Assembly: GCF_002161555.1 (NCBI RefSeq)
Contig: NZ_NFHZ01000017.1
Coordinates: 1-64,000, forward strand
Source: Barnesiella sp. An55
GTDB lineage: Bacteria > Bacteroidota > Bacteroidia > Bacteroidales > Barnesiellaceae
DNA length: 64,000 nt
Direction of reading: 5' to 3'
Position 1 is the stretch's first letter. Each line of letters starts with the position of its first letter. Of this stretch, positions 17,970-26,328 are shown in pieces. The notes below the pieces were generated by a model. It did no database searches. It saw nothing but the letters and a program-made list of their open reading frames with translations, and was not told the DNA's origin. The translations under genes were made by a program, and so were the position numbers.

Positions 17970-18000
17970 CAAAGGTACGGAGAATAATCGAAAATGCAAA
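17970..18000 (-). promoter_or_regulatory. Promoter of tRNA-fMet
   Basis: On the minus strand TTTG (17997-18000), a 19-nt spacer and TACCTTTG (17970-17977) lie 13 bases before the tRNA. Confidence 0.85.
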
Positions 18001-18121
18001 TATTTGGATGTAATTTTTCAGGTAACCTTTTGATTTAAGAATTAAGCTATTGATTATCAATTGATTTTAACAATGTTAAAGTTTCTGCCGTGGAGAGTGG
18101 CAAGAAAAACGAAGTGTTTGC

Positions 18122-18154
18122 TTTGGTTTTTAATGATAAAAATATGTAATTTCG
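18122..18154 (+). promoter_or_regulatory. Probable promoter of the TetR gene
   Basis: TTTG (18122-18125), a 21-nt spacer and TAATTTCG (18147-18154), one mismatch from TAnnTTTG. The predicted start of transcription falls next to the palindrome at 18163-18178. Confidence 0.5.
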
Positions 18155-18162
18155 CACAAGTT

Positions 18163-18178
18163 TTGCACCGATGTGCAA
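18163..18178. promoter_or_regulatory. Palindromic operator candidate for the TetR regulator
   Basis: A perfect 6-bp inverted repeat, TTGCAC-CGAT-GTGCAA, placed between the -7 box and the start codon of the TetR gene. Position and symmetry fit an autoregulatory operator; binding is inferred. Confidence 0.55.
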
Positions 18179-18196
18179 CTGAAAAAGAGACAGGTT

Positions 18197-18775
18197 ATGG
18201 TTCGTACACGAGAATTGCTTATCGATGTGGCCCGCCAGCTGTTTGCCCGCAAAGGGGTGGCGGCTACGACGATGAACGATATTGCCGAGGCGTCGGGGAA
18301 AGGACGCCGCACGATCTATACCTATTTCAAGAACAAGAATGAGATCTATTGGGCTGTAGTCGAGGCCGAGTCGGAGCACTTGTATGCCCGGCTCGAGGGA
18401 TTGGCCAATCGCGATTTACCCCCCGAGGAGAAGCTGCTCAACTACATTAACACTCGTTTGGAGGCTGTCAAAGAGGCGGTTGTGCGTAACGGTACATTGC
18501 GGGCCGAGTTTTTTCGCGACATCTGGAAGGTCGAGAAGGCCCGGCGCAGTATCGATATCCGGGAAGAGGCACTCTTGCGGAGTATTCTCACCGAGGGGGT
18601 AGAGCAGGGCGCTTTTCACATCCCCAACGTGACGGCAACCGCTTCGGTGTTGCACTATGCTTTGCGGGGACTCGATGTGCCCTATATCCGCGACAACTTT
18701 GCCGAGTCGGGTATCGAGCGGTCGAGGCTGAAGGACTACATCTTGGATTTCATCTTGTATGGAATAAAACGATAG
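18197..18775 (+). CDS. TetR-family transcriptional regulator
   Basis: A 192-residue one-component regulator. The N-terminal helix-turn-helix is clear (about 8-50: ARQLFARKGVAATTMNDIA then GKGRRTIYTYFKNKNEIYW), followed by an all-helical ligand domain with no recognised ligand motif. I used the ATG at 18197; an in-frame GTG at 18173 would place the palindromic operator partly inside the gene. The next gene, fabG, starts 64 bases downstream on the same strand, so a link to fatty acid metabolism is likely (inference). Confidence 0.9.
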   Translation: MVRTRELLIDVARQLFARKGVAATTMNDIAEASGKGRRTIYTYFKNKNEIYWAVVEAESEHLYARLEGLANRDLPPEEKLLNYINTRLEAVKEAVVRNGTLRAEFFRDIWKVEKARRSIDIREEALLRSILTEGVEQGAFHIPNVTATASVLHYALRGLDVPYIRDNFAESGIERSRLKDYILDFILYGIKR

Positions 18776-18839
18776 GAAATAATTATATTAACCGGGGGCG
18801 GTGAGGCAACTCGCCACCCTGCATATAAACAAGAAAATT

Positions 18840-19586
18840 ATGAAATTACTGGAAGGAAAAGTTGCTGTCATTACTGGTGCAGCACGGGGTATAGGAAAAG
18901 CTATCGCCCTGAAATTCGCTTCGGAAGGAGCTGATATCGCATTTACCGACCTCGCCATCGACGAGAACGGAAAAGCTACCGAGCAAGAGATTGCCGCTTT
19001 GGGTGTACGTGCCAAAGGGTATGCTTCGAACGCTGCCAACTTTGAAGAGGCTCACAACGTGGTTGCCGAGATCGTGAAGGACTTCGGTCGCATCGATATC
19101 CTGGTAAACAATGCTGGTATCACTCGCGACGGTCTGATGATGCGTATGACCGAGCAACAGTGGGATATGGTCATCAACGTGAACCTCAAGTCGGCCTTCA
19201 ACTTCATCCACGCCGTTACGCCCATCATGATGCGCCAGAAAGGCGGCAGCATCATCAACATGGCTTCGGTGGTAGGTGTATCGGGTAACGCCGGTCAATG
19301 CAATTACTCGGCCTCGAAAGCCGGTATGATCGGTTTGGCCAAGTCGATTGCCAAAGAGCTGGGTTCGCGTGGTGTACGTGCCAACGCTATCGCTCCGGGC
19401 TTCATCATCACCGACATGACGGCTGCTCTCTCCGACGAGGTGAAAGCCGAATGGGCCAAACAGATTCCTCTGCGTCGTGGTGGAACGCCCGAAGATGTGG
19501 CCAATGTGGCTACGTTCCTCGCTTCCGACCTGTCGTCGTATGTAACGGGCCAGGTTATCCACTGCTGCGGTGGTATGAACATGTAA
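18840..19586 (+). CDS. fabG: 3-oxoacyl-[acyl-carrier-protein] reductase
   Basis: A 248-residue short-chain dehydrogenase that reduces beta-ketoacyl-ACP with NADPH in fatty acid elongation. The Rossmann glycine motif TGAARGIGKA (about 12-21), NNAG, and the catalytic Ser, Tyr and Lys in MASVVGVSGNAGQCNYSASKAG are present. The C-terminal PGFIITDMT and VTGQVIHCCGGMNM segments are typical of FabG. It starts at ATG 18840, 64 bases after the TetR gene. A strong terminator follows (19608-19646). Confidence 0.94.
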   Translation: MKLLEGKVAVITGAARGIGKAIALKFASEGADIAFTDLAIDENGKATEQEIAALGVRAKGYASNAANFEEAHNVVAEIVKDFGRIDILVNNAGITRDGLMMRMTEQQWDMVINVNLKSAFNFIHAVTPIMMRQKGGSIINMASVVGVSGNAGQCNYSASKAGMIGLAKSIAKELGSRGVRANAIAPGFIITDMTAALSDEVKAEWAKQIPLRRGGTPEDVANVATFLASDLSSYVTGQVIHCCGGMNM

Positions 19587-19607
19587 TCCAGAGATCTGCA
19601 TAAAGAG

Positions 19608-19646
19608 CGGGGCTGTATCGCACAAACGATACAGCCCCGTTTTGTT
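19608..19646 (+). terminator. Terminator after fabG
   Basis: A 13-bp perfect stem (19608-19620 with 19627-19639) with a 6-nt loop is followed by a T-rich run. Confidence 0.9.
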
Positions 19647-19711
19647 TCTGTTGGGTGCCTGGCCGGAACCCCGTTGGGTTGCCGGGTTGGTAGAGGGCCG
19701 GGGAATCGGGC

Positions 19712-21901
19712 TTATTTGCCTACGGCATTGACACCGCCGCTGCCTATTGCGTTGTTGATGCGTTGTTTGCCGGCTTCGTATCGGCGGCCCCAGTTGAGAT
19801 TCCAGCTCACGCTGACGGCTACCATCTGTTTGATCATGTTCGAGGTCATCACCTGTTGGTATCCGGCGTAGCGGTTCCAGTTCTCGCTTTTCACTTTGTA
19901 GTCGTTGATGAAGGGGTCTAACACCATCACCCCGAAGTTCCAGTCCTTGTAGTTGTAGGAGAGTTTGAGGGTGTGCACATTCTCCCCGCCATTGAGCGTC
20001 TCGCCCCAGAACCGGTTGAAGTTGGTCTGGAGCATCCCCTCGAGCGAGAATCCCCAGTGCGACAGTTCGAAGGCGCCATAACAGTAGAAGTTGTTATAGA
20101 CGTGGGTGTAGTTGTTGCTCCGCATCCAGTAGCGGTGCCAGGCGGGTCCAACACTGAGGGTGAGCCAGTCGGGGATGGCCGTCACCCGGGTATCGAGGTA
20201 GAAACGCAGCTCTTCGGCATTTCGCTGGTTGTTGTAGCGGGTGAGAATTTTGTCGTCCACCCATACCTTTTCGGGCATGATGGCACCCGGAGCATGGGTA
20301 TAGAAGGCCCCCAGTTTGCCATAGAAGATATCGTTGTTGTATTGGTATTGCAGGTCGTATTTGTAGGTGGCATAGGGCTTGACATCGGGGTTGCCGGTCG
20401 ATTGCTGTATGCCATCGACGTCCTGCACCACGGGGCTGAGCATATCGAGGCTGATGACGCTGCCCATGCGCACGAAGTTGAACCGCAGCGACGACTGTTC
20501 GTTGATGGTGTATCGGGCCGTAAATCGGGGTCGCCAGATGGAGTAGAGGTGCGATTCCCGGTCACGCGGCACATAGGAGTAGAGGCTGTAGCCGATTCCG
20601 GCCGAGAAGTCGAAATGTTTTCCCACCCGCATCCAGTATTCGCCAAAGATGTAGCTGTTGCCCTGGTTCATGTGGTCGTCGATGCCCTGCTCCACGTAGT
20701 CGTTGGTAATCCACGACTGTGTGTGGCGGATACCGGCCGTCAGGCGGCTGTTTTTCCACCTCTTTTCATAATCGGCCTCGCCCAGTATCGAGTAGGTGCG
20801 GCTCTTGATGAGGTTGTCGATATCGACCAGCGACGAGCCGGTGGTGAAGCCGTTGTCGGTATAGATGAGTTCGTCCTCGGTATAGATGCGGTGGCTGTTG
20901 GGCCGCTCGTAGCTGGCCACGACGTTGGCCATGAGCAGTTGGTCTTCGTCGAAGTTGTATTGATAGTAGAGGTTCAGCGAGGGTCTGATGCGGTGCGTTT
21001 TCGAGTCGTCGAGCATGAGGCTGGTCGTACCGCCGGGCGAATGGTCGGTGAGGATGCCTCGGTAAAGATTCTCCTGGTGACCATAATAGAATTTGAGCGA
21101 GGCGTTGAACATCTGCTTTTGTGGGTCGAGGTAGTTGTAGTTGAGCGAATGGCCGTTGGTCCACTGCTCGAATTTGTTCCCGTCGAGACTCTCTTCGGTG
21201 CGGGTGTAGCGGGTGCCGTCAGGCAGTTCGTAGTGTTCGGTATTGTCGCGCAGCATCTCCATATTCCAACGGGGCGAGCACCAACCCGAGTAGGAGAACT
21301 CAGACTTGCCGCTGTTCACCTTGGCAGCGAGCCAGTATTCGCCGAATCCCCGGTTGACGCTTTGGCTGATGTCTCCCATGAAGCTGCCGCCTGAGGTGGG
21401 GTTCTTGACGATGAAATCGATTACGGCACCCACCTCGCCGTAGCGCACGCCCGGGTTGTCGATGTACTCGACGCGTATAATCTGTTCGGGAGAGAGGGCC
21501 TGAATCTCCTTGTTGTCGGCGGGCCGACCGTTGATGCGCAGGCTCACCTCGCTCTGGTCGGCCAGGGCAATGCTTTGGTCCGAGGGGTTTATGATGACGC
21601 CGGGAATCTGCAACTTCTGAAGCAACTGCAACCCGTTGCGTGATTGCTTTATCTGCTGGGTGTTGGGATATAGCAGGTTGCGGTCGGCCTTCTGCACCCA
21701 CGACGACGCCTCGATGGTGACCTCGTCGAGATCGACTTGCTTGAGCGAACTCTCGATGGAATCGACATTGAGACCGGTCGTGTCGGCATAGACTACGGCG
21801 ATGGAATCGCCAGCATGGGCCGGTGTGTTGGGTGTGGCACCGTGTGCGCACAAGGGAGAGAGGACCACCACAAACAGGGCGGCCGGGAGCGTCAGTTTCA
21901 T
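19712..21901 (-). CDS. TonB-dependent receptor-like outer-membrane beta-barrel protein
   Basis: A 729-residue outer-membrane protein with a signal peptide (cleavage after about residue 21, AHG-ATP). A short disordered linker is followed by a TonB-type plug domain (about 55-165, around SLRINGRPADNKEIQALSPEQI) and a long run of alternating Tyr/Trp/Asn beta strands forming the barrel (about 175-715). It lacks the carboxypeptidase-like N-terminal repeat and the SusC signature, so it belongs to the outer membrane beta-barrel family often found alone in Bacteroidota. Ligand unknown. A TACCTTTG box lies at 21961-21968. Divergent from the pseudouridine synthase. Confidence 0.88.
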   Translation of the reverse strand: MKLTLPAALFVVVLSPLCAHGATPNTPAHAGDSIAVVYADTTGLNVDSIESSLKQVDLDEVTIEASSWVQKADRNLLYPNTQQIKQSRNGLQLLQKLQIPGVIINPSDQSIALADQSEVSLRINGRPADNKEIQALSPEQIIRVEYIDNPGVRYGEVGAVIDFIVKNPTSGGSFMGDISQSVNRGFGEYWLAAKVNSGKSEFSYSGWCSPRWNMEMLRDNTEHYELPDGTRYTRTEESLDGNKFEQWTNGHSLNYNYLDPQKQMFNASLKFYYGHQENLYRGILTDHSPGGTTSLMLDDSKTHRIRPSLNLYYQYNFDEDQLLMANVVASYERPNSHRIYTEDELIYTDNGFTTGSSLVDIDNLIKSRTYSILGEADYEKRWKNSRLTAGIRHTQSWITNDYVEQGIDDHMNQGNSYIFGEYWMRVGKHFDFSAGIGYSLYSYVPRDRESHLYSIWRPRFTARYTINEQSSLRFNFVRMGSVISLDMLSPVVQDVDGIQQSTGNPDVKPYATYKYDLQYQYNNDIFYGKLGAFYTHAPGAIMPEKVWVDDKILTRYNNQRNAEELRFYLDTRVTAIPDWLTLSVGPAWHRYWMRSNNYTHVYNNFYCYGAFELSHWGFSLEGMLQTNFNRFWGETLNGGENVHTLKLSYNYKDWNFGVMVLDPFINDYKVKSENWNRYAGYQQVMTSNMIKQMVAVSVSWNLNWGRRYEAGKQRINNAIGSGGVNAVGK

Positions 21902-21960
21902 TGTGTGTCGTTTTTCTCTTTAGACGTAAAAACGCCGGGTTTCGTTACAAAAAAACGACT

Positions 21961-21968
21961 CAAAGGTA
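21961..21968 (-). promoter_or_regulatory. -7 box of the TonB-type receptor gene
   Basis: TACCTTTG on the minus strand, 60 bases upstream of the ATG. Confidence 0.5.
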
Positions 21969-22065
21969 AAATTTTTTATGCGGAATATTGTGAAGGTGGT
22001 GTAAATCTTCATATTATTATAGTTCCACCTCGTCCTCTTCGGACAGGCTTCTCGAGTGCAATCTC

Positions 22066-22096
22066 TTGTCGGTCCGCCGGGTTTGCACTATCTTTG
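22066..22096 (+). promoter_or_regulatory. Promoter of the pseudouridine synthase gene
   Basis: TTG (22066-22068), a 20-nt spacer and TATCTTTG (22089-22096), 25 bases before the ATG at 22121. It excludes the longer in-frame reading upstream. Confidence 0.75.
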
Positions 22097-22120
22097 TGCC
22101 GAAAACAAAACGAGATAACT

Positions 22121-22807
22121 ATGGAGGTACTCTACGAAGACAATCATGTGATTATCGTCAACAAGACCTGCTCTGAGATCGTGCAGGGCGACAAGACGGG
22201 CGACACGCCGTTGAGCGAGACGCTGAAGGCTTGGCTCAAGGAGAAGTACAACAAGCCGGGCAATGTCTTCGTGGGGGTGACTCATCGCCTCGACCGCCCG
22301 GTGAGTGGGCTGGTGGTCTTTGCCAAAACGAGTAAGGCGCTCTCGCGGCTTAACGAGATGTTCCGCAACGGCGAGGTGAAAAAACAGTATTGGGCCATCG
22401 TGAAGCAGGCTCCCGAGCAGGAGAGCGGCGAACTGGTGCACTACCTGGTGCGCAACGAGAAGAGTAACAAGTCGATGGCCTATGACCGGGAGCGACCGGG
22501 GGCGAAGCGGGCGGTGCTCGACTATCGGGTGCTGGCTCATAGCGACCGCTATACGTTGCTCGAGGTGAATCTGAAGACGGGGCGTCACCACCAGATACGC
22601 TGCCAGTTGGCCAAGATGGGGTCGCCCATCAAGGGCGATTTGAAGTATGGAGCCGAGCGCTCCAACCCCGACGGCGGTATCTCGCTTCATGCCCGCCATG
22701 TGGAGTTTATTCACCCCGTGTCGAAACAGCTTGTCAGCGTGACGGCTCCTGTGCCCGACGATAAACTGTGGAAAGCTTTCGAGCAGATGGTCGAGGCCGA
22801 TAAATAA
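22121..22807 (+). CDS. RluA-family RNA pseudouridine synthase
   Basis: A 228-residue enzyme that turns uridine into pseudouridine in rRNA or tRNA. The catalytic motif HRLDRPVSGLVVFAKT gives the active-site Asp at about residue 52. The later motifs LEVNLKTGRHHQIRCQLA and GSPIKGDLKYG are the RluA signature. There is no S4 domain, so this is the short form, and its exact RNA target cannot be read from sequence. The ATG at 22121 follows a good promoter; longer in-frame sequence upstream lies before the transcription start. Confidence 0.93.
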   Translation: MEVLYEDNHVIIVNKTCSEIVQGDKTGDTPLSETLKAWLKEKYNKPGNVFVGVTHRLDRPVSGLVVFAKTSKALSRLNEMFRNGEVKKQYWAIVKQAPEQESGELVHYLVRNEKSNKSMAYDRERPGAKRAVLDYRVLAHSDRYTLLEVNLKTGRHHQIRCQLAKMGSPIKGDLKYGAERSNPDGGISLHARHVEFIHPVSKQLVSVTAPVPDDKLWKAFEQMVEADK

Positions 22808-22850
22808 AGGAGGATAGAAAATACCTGCAAGACTTATCGCTAAAGATTGT

Positions 22851-23003
22851 CACTGGACCCCGCATCGGGGTGCGGGGTGACACACACACGTCATACCGAG
22901 CTACGACGCGGTATCCAGGAATACTGGCTTGGGTAAATATCTGCAAAATACATTTCTTTTGCTTGCACTCGACTAGACCCCGCATCGAGTGCGGGTGACA
23001 GAG
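22851..23003. repeat. Cluster of three intergenic hairpin repeats
   Basis: Three related palindromes: 22857-22878 (stem ACCCCGCA/TGCGGGGT), 22893-22914 (ATACCG/CGGTAT) and 22976-22997 (ACCCCGCA with a TGCGGGT arm). The first and third share the loop TCGRG and a trailing TGACA. The middle copy is flanked by TCAT and ATCCAG, the reverse orientation of the same unit. Related copies occur at 30116-30285. The stems differ while staying paired. Confidence 0.8.
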
Positions 23004-23017
23004 AGTCACGGAGCCAA

Positions 23018-24352
23018 TCAGTAGCTGAACGAAATCTTCACCTTTTTGCCTTTTATCTTTTCGTCGCGAAGGTGGCGCAGCGTCTCGTGAGCCTTGTTGC
23101 GCGCCACGGCGGCGTAGCTGTAATGGTCTTTTACCTCGATGAGTCCTATTTCGTCGGCTGCCAATCCCCCTTTTTGGGTGAGGAACCCCACGATATCGCC
23201 CTTGCTTATCTTCTCCTTTTTGCCGGCTGCGAAATGTAGAGTAGCCATCGGTGGCGTTTGCAGCCAATTGGCTCGGGGGTCGAGTCGGAAGTCGGTCGCC
23301 TGGGCGGCATACTCGGGCAACTGTTCGGTGGGTCCTACAAGCAGAAAGGCTTCGCCCTCGGCGTGCATGCGGGCCGTGCGACCGTTGCGGTGGGTGAAGC
23401 TTTCGAGATCGACAGGCAGGTGGTAGTGGATGATGTATTTTACCTCGGGGATGTCGAGGCCGCGGGCCGCCAGGTCGGTCGAGATGCAGATGTAGCTGCT
23501 GTGGTTGCGGAATTTGCAGAGTGCCCGTTCGCGGTCGGCCTGCTCCATGCCGCCGTGAAAGGCCTCGGCGATGATGCCTTGGTTGGTGAGAAATTGCTGA
23601 ACCCGTTCCACGCTCTCGCGTTGGTTGCAGAAGACAAGCGTAAGCCCCGGCTTGAGGTTGCGTAGCAAGAGCAGCAACGTATCGAGCTTGTCCTTTTGGG
23701 GCGATGCGATGCGGTAGAGCGAGAGCCGTTTGGGAGCATCCTCCTCGTTTCGCTTCGAACCCAGGAAATCGAGTTTTACCGGTCGTCGCAGGGCGGTGAA
23801 TCCCGGTAGCGATTCGCTGTCGGTGGCCGAGGTGAGAATCTTTTTCTTTACCCCCTCGAGCGGGGCGATAATCTCTTTCATCTCGTCGTGGAAGCCCAGG
23901 GCGAGGCATTTGTCAAACTCGTCGAGTACCAGCGTGTCGAGTGTGTCGAGCGACAGACGTCCCCGGCGTAGGTGATCGGCAATGCGCCCCGGAGTACCCA
24001 CAACGAGGGCCGGAGCCACCTCGAGCGACTTGCTCTCTTCGCGCACCGAGTGGCCTCCGTAGCAGCACACGATTTTAATGCCTGCGGCAATCTTGCGCAA
24101 CACACTCTCGATTTGCAGAGCCAGTTCGCGCGACGGCACCAGTACCAGCGCCTGCACACCGGCCATCCGGGGGTCGATGCGTTGCAGCACCGGCAGCAGG
24201 AAGGCCAACGTCTTGCCCGAGCCGGTAGGCGAGAGCAAAATGATATCGTTGGGGCGTTGTGCCGTTTCGAGCATTTGTTTCTGCATGCCGTTCAGCGACT
24301 CGATGTTCAAGTTGCGGCACGCCTTTTCGATGAGTGACGATATTTCTTTCAT
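23018..24352 (-). CDS. DEAD-box RNA helicase, DbpA-like
   Basis: A 444-residue ATP-dependent RNA helicase. The motifs are clear: SPTGSGKT (41-48, ATP), PSREL, GTPGR, DEFD (144-147, in place of DEAD), SAT (175-177) and HRNGRTAR for motif VI. The C-terminal 75 residues (KISKGDIVGFLTQKGG to the end) match the DbpA RNA-binding domain, which in E. coli targets a 23S rRNA hairpin. The start at 24352 lies only five bases after a full promoter, which suggests a leaderless message. Divergent from the candidate sRNA. Confidence 0.92.
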   Translation of the reverse strand: MKEISSLIEKACRNLNIESLNGMQKQMLETAQRPNDIILLSPTGSGKTLAFLLPVLQRIDPRMAGVQALVLVPSRELALQIESVLRKIAAGIKIVCCYGGHSVREESKSLEVAPALVVGTPGRIADHLRRGRLSLDTLDTLVLDEFDKCLALGFHDEMKEIIAPLEGVKKKILTSATDSESLPGFTALRRPVKLDFLGSKRNEEDAPKRLSLYRIASPQKDKLDTLLLLLRNLKPGLTLVFCNQRESVERVQQFLTNQGIIAEAFHGGMEQADRERALCKFRNHSSYICISTDLAARGLDIPEVKYIIHYHLPVDLESFTHRNGRTARMHAEGEAFLLVGPTEQLPEYAAQATDFRLDPRANWLQTPPMATLHFAAGKKEKISKGDIVGFLTQKGGLAADEIGLIEVKDHYSYAAVARNKAHETLRHLRDEKIKGKKVKISFSY

Positions 24353-24357
24353 GGCTG

Positions 24358-24389
24358 CAAAGATACGACATCTTGCCAGATCGTGCAAA
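24358..24389 (-). promoter_or_regulatory. Promoter of the helicase gene, almost touching its ATG
   Basis: On the minus strand TTTG (24386-24389), a 20-nt spacer and TATCTTTG (24358-24365). The ATG (24352) begins five bases after the -7 box, so the transcript would have little or no leader. Confidence 0.8.
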
Positions 24390-24503
24390 CCCCCTTTGCA
24401 TCGGCTCTCGGGTTGCGTTGGGGTACCTGCTCGTGGCCGTATGGGTTACCCTTTCGATGTTTAAATAATATTAAAATCGCATGAAATATGTTTGAAAATT
24501 ATG

Positions 24504-24531
24504 TTGTATAACAGAAAATGCCGTATATTTG
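24504..24531 (+). promoter_or_regulatory. Promoter of the candidate small RNA
   Basis: TTG (24504-24506), a 17-nt spacer and TATATTTG (24524-24531). The -7 box is perfect; the spacing is slightly short. Confidence 0.6.
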
Positions 24532-24536
24532 CACTG

Positions 24537-24608
24537 TGTTTTTCATAGTATTAGATTAAGATTAAGGTTAACAAAGATTGGTTGTCGTGAGACAATCAAT
24601 TTTTTTTG
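24537..24608 (+). ncRNA. Candidate small RNA, about 72 nt
   Basis: A TATATTTG promoter box ends at 24531. About 40 bases downstream stands a near-perfect Rho-independent terminator: a 10-bp stem (24577-24586 with 24591-24600, one G-U, loop GTGA) followed by eight T. No + strand gene lies downstream before 26.3 kb, so this is not the leader of a coding gene. The unit is wholly contained between the helicase gene and the end of the ATP-grasp gene. It has no open reading frame of note. Function unknown; the neighbouring DbpA-like helicase is a possible partner only by position. Confidence 0.6.
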
Positions 24609-24745
24609 TACCTGTACGAACTCTCTTGTTGATATATAATCTGTTTATATACAATTATTTAGCTTTTGTTTGACCTGTTTGCGAACCGTGATACGACGTG
24701 GCCGCGATAGTCCCTTGCGGACGGTTTTGCGGGTGTTCTCTGGAT

Positions 24746-25930
24746 TTATCGGGCATCGATTTCGATGCAGGCTCGGTATTGGCTGTCGGGAAGGACGGGG
24801 GTAAGGGCGAAGTATCCGCCAGCGAATCGTCCGTTGACAATCTGGGCAGGGTTCTCGTGGAGGCGCTCCTGATGGTCGCGGTAGAGCGTGCCGGGCCGGG
24901 GAAAGTAGTCGATGCGATAGTGCCCTTCGACACCCGGGGCCAGGAAGCAGTCGGCGATGCGGCGGGCCACTACACCCATGTTCATGCGCAGGTTTATCTC
25001 GACGAAGGGGTGCAGCCGGGTCGTGCCGTCGGGGGCGAGATAGGTCATCATATCGACCCCGAGGTAGCCGGTATAGACCGGGGCTATACGCTCGGTGAGG
25101 AACCGGGCGAGCTGTTCGCGCACGGCCGTGACGATGTGGGGCTCGACGGTTGCACAAAGCTCTTCGTAAAGTTGTCGATCGGTGGTGAGCCGATTCTCTT
25201 TATAAGCCCCGTGGCTATCGGTAAGAAACGACGAGAATCCGGCAAAGGTCACCCGGGTGCCGTCGCTGTAAAACTCCATGGCCCAGTCGCGCTGTTTCTC
25301 GTAAAAAGGTTCACCCATCAATACTCCCTGCTTTTGCAGCACGCCGTTGCTCCATTGAGCCAGCGAGGTGTCGTAGCCGTAGAGATTCCAGTAGAGTCCG
25401 CGTCCGCTACCCGACCAGGGAGCCTTGAGTACTTTGCGGTCACTTTGTTCGGTAAAGGCGCGCACTTCGTCGGGGGTGTGCAACTCGACAGGCAGCGGTG
25501 GCATGAGGTAGTCGATGTGTTGGGCGAGATATTGTCCCGCCTCGGTGGCCAGACGACGGTGGGCAAGTTGGCGCAAGAGGTCGCATTGCCGGGGCGAGGG
25601 GAGCAGCCGTTCATCGATGCCGGCCTGCCGCAGACGGTGAGCCAGAGCGAGGTTCCACCCCCACACCTCGATGTGGTCGATGGGCAGTTCGCCAATCTGT
25701 TTGAACGCGACGGTCGAGAACGAGAGTCCCAACGGCTCGAGGCTGCGACGGAAATCGTCGGGCACAGGGTCGGGGGTACATATCGTCGTCTCCTCTCCCT
25801 CGCGGGCATACCACAGCGGCAGCAGAGCCAGCTCACGGGCAATATGCTGGGCGGCGGGAGGCGGCGTGTAGTTGATGCCTCCAAAGGCCAGGGCCAGGTC
25901 GTTTTCGGGATTGAAGAGGTAGAGAGTCAC
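24746..25930 (-). CDS. ATP-grasp-like protein of unknown substrate
   Basis: A protein of about 394 residues beginning with GTG (25928-25930) and the sequence TLYLFNPENDLALA. A perfect TACCTTTG box ends 22 bases upstream, which rules out longer in-frame starts. The middle holds KAPWSGSGRGLYW, a glycine-rich ATP-binding loop. The segment YTGYLGVDMM then HPFVEINLRMNMG resembles the metal-binding end of ATP-grasp ligases. I believe this is a Bacteroidales-conserved family without assigned reaction. No partner gene adjoins it; it is transcribed away from the T9SS protein at 26.3 kb. Confidence 0.72.
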   Translation of the reverse strand: MTLYLFNPENDLALAFGGINYTPPPAAQHIARELALLPLWYAREGEETTICTPDPVPDDFRRSLEPLGLSFSTVAFKQIGELPIDHIEVWGWNLALAHRLRQAGIDERLLPSPRQCDLLRQLAHRRLATEAGQYLAQHIDYLMPPLPVELHTPDEVRAFTEQSDRKVLKAPWSGSGRGLYWNLYGYDTSLAQWSNGVLQKQGVLMGEPFYEKQRDWAMEFYSDGTRVTFAGFSSFLTDSHGAYKENRLTTDRQLYEELCATVEPHIVTAVREQLARFLTERIAPVYTGYLGVDMMTYLAPDGTTRLHPFVEINLRMNMGVVARRIADCFLAPGVEGHYRIDYFPRPGTLYRDHQERLHENPAQIVNGRFAGGYFALTPVLPDSQYRACIEIDAR

Positions 25931-25951
25931 GGCTGTTATGTTTTCGTGTGG

Positions 25952-25959
25952 CAAAGGTA
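25952..25959 (-). promoter_or_regulatory. -7 box of the ATP-grasp-like gene
   Basis: TACCTTTG on the minus strand. Transcription would start about 10-15 bases before the GTG codon and fixes that codon as the start. Confidence 0.7.
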
Positions 25960-26124
25960 GTGAAAGTGTGAGCTCGATGCAAGCCAGAGGGGGGGGGAGG
26001 TGTGACTCTATGTCAAAGGTCGTCGGGGAATCGGGCAAAATGTAATTAAAGATGCAATTTCTCTTATATTTTTCAGAAATATTACTGATTATATGGATTA
26101 ATTTAAAATTATCCCTGTAAAATG

Positions 26125-26154
26125 TTTGCAGATTGTAAATATTTACTACCTTTG
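26125..26154 (+). promoter_or_regulatory. Promoter of the T9SS PKD-protein gene
   Basis: TTTG (26125-26128), an 18-nt spacer and TACCTTTG (26147-26154). It implies a leader of about 170 bases before the ATG at 26329, which contains the short peptide frame at 26224-26277. Confidence 0.75.
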
Positions 26155-26223
26155 TAAAAGGCAGTATGCGACTCGTCATGGAGTGGCGTGAGATAGTTAA
26201 TCGCAACTATATATAGAATAGCT

Positions 26224-26277
26224 ATGAAAAAATTTCATCTACATCTATGCTGTATGGTGGGCAGAACTGCTGCATGA
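26224..26277 (+). CDS. Possible 17-residue leader peptide
   Basis: ATG-AAA-AAA start, encoding MKKFHLHLCCMVGRTAA and then TGA, inside the leader of the next gene. It is rich in His (HLHL) and has adjacent Cys codons. No attenuator hairpin was identified behind it. Short frames like this can arise by chance, so the call rests on position and composition only. Confidence 0.3.
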   Translation: MKKFHLHLCCMVGRTAA

Positions 26278-26328
26278 GAGACTTTGCCATGAAATCCAAT
26301 TCATCAAATATTTTAATCGTGTAAGTGT

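Noticed and set aside
22734-23909. Minus-strand frame overlapping the pseudouridine synthase end and the helicase
   Set aside because: Arg/Pro/His-rich, out of frame with the helicase and running through the intergenic repeats.
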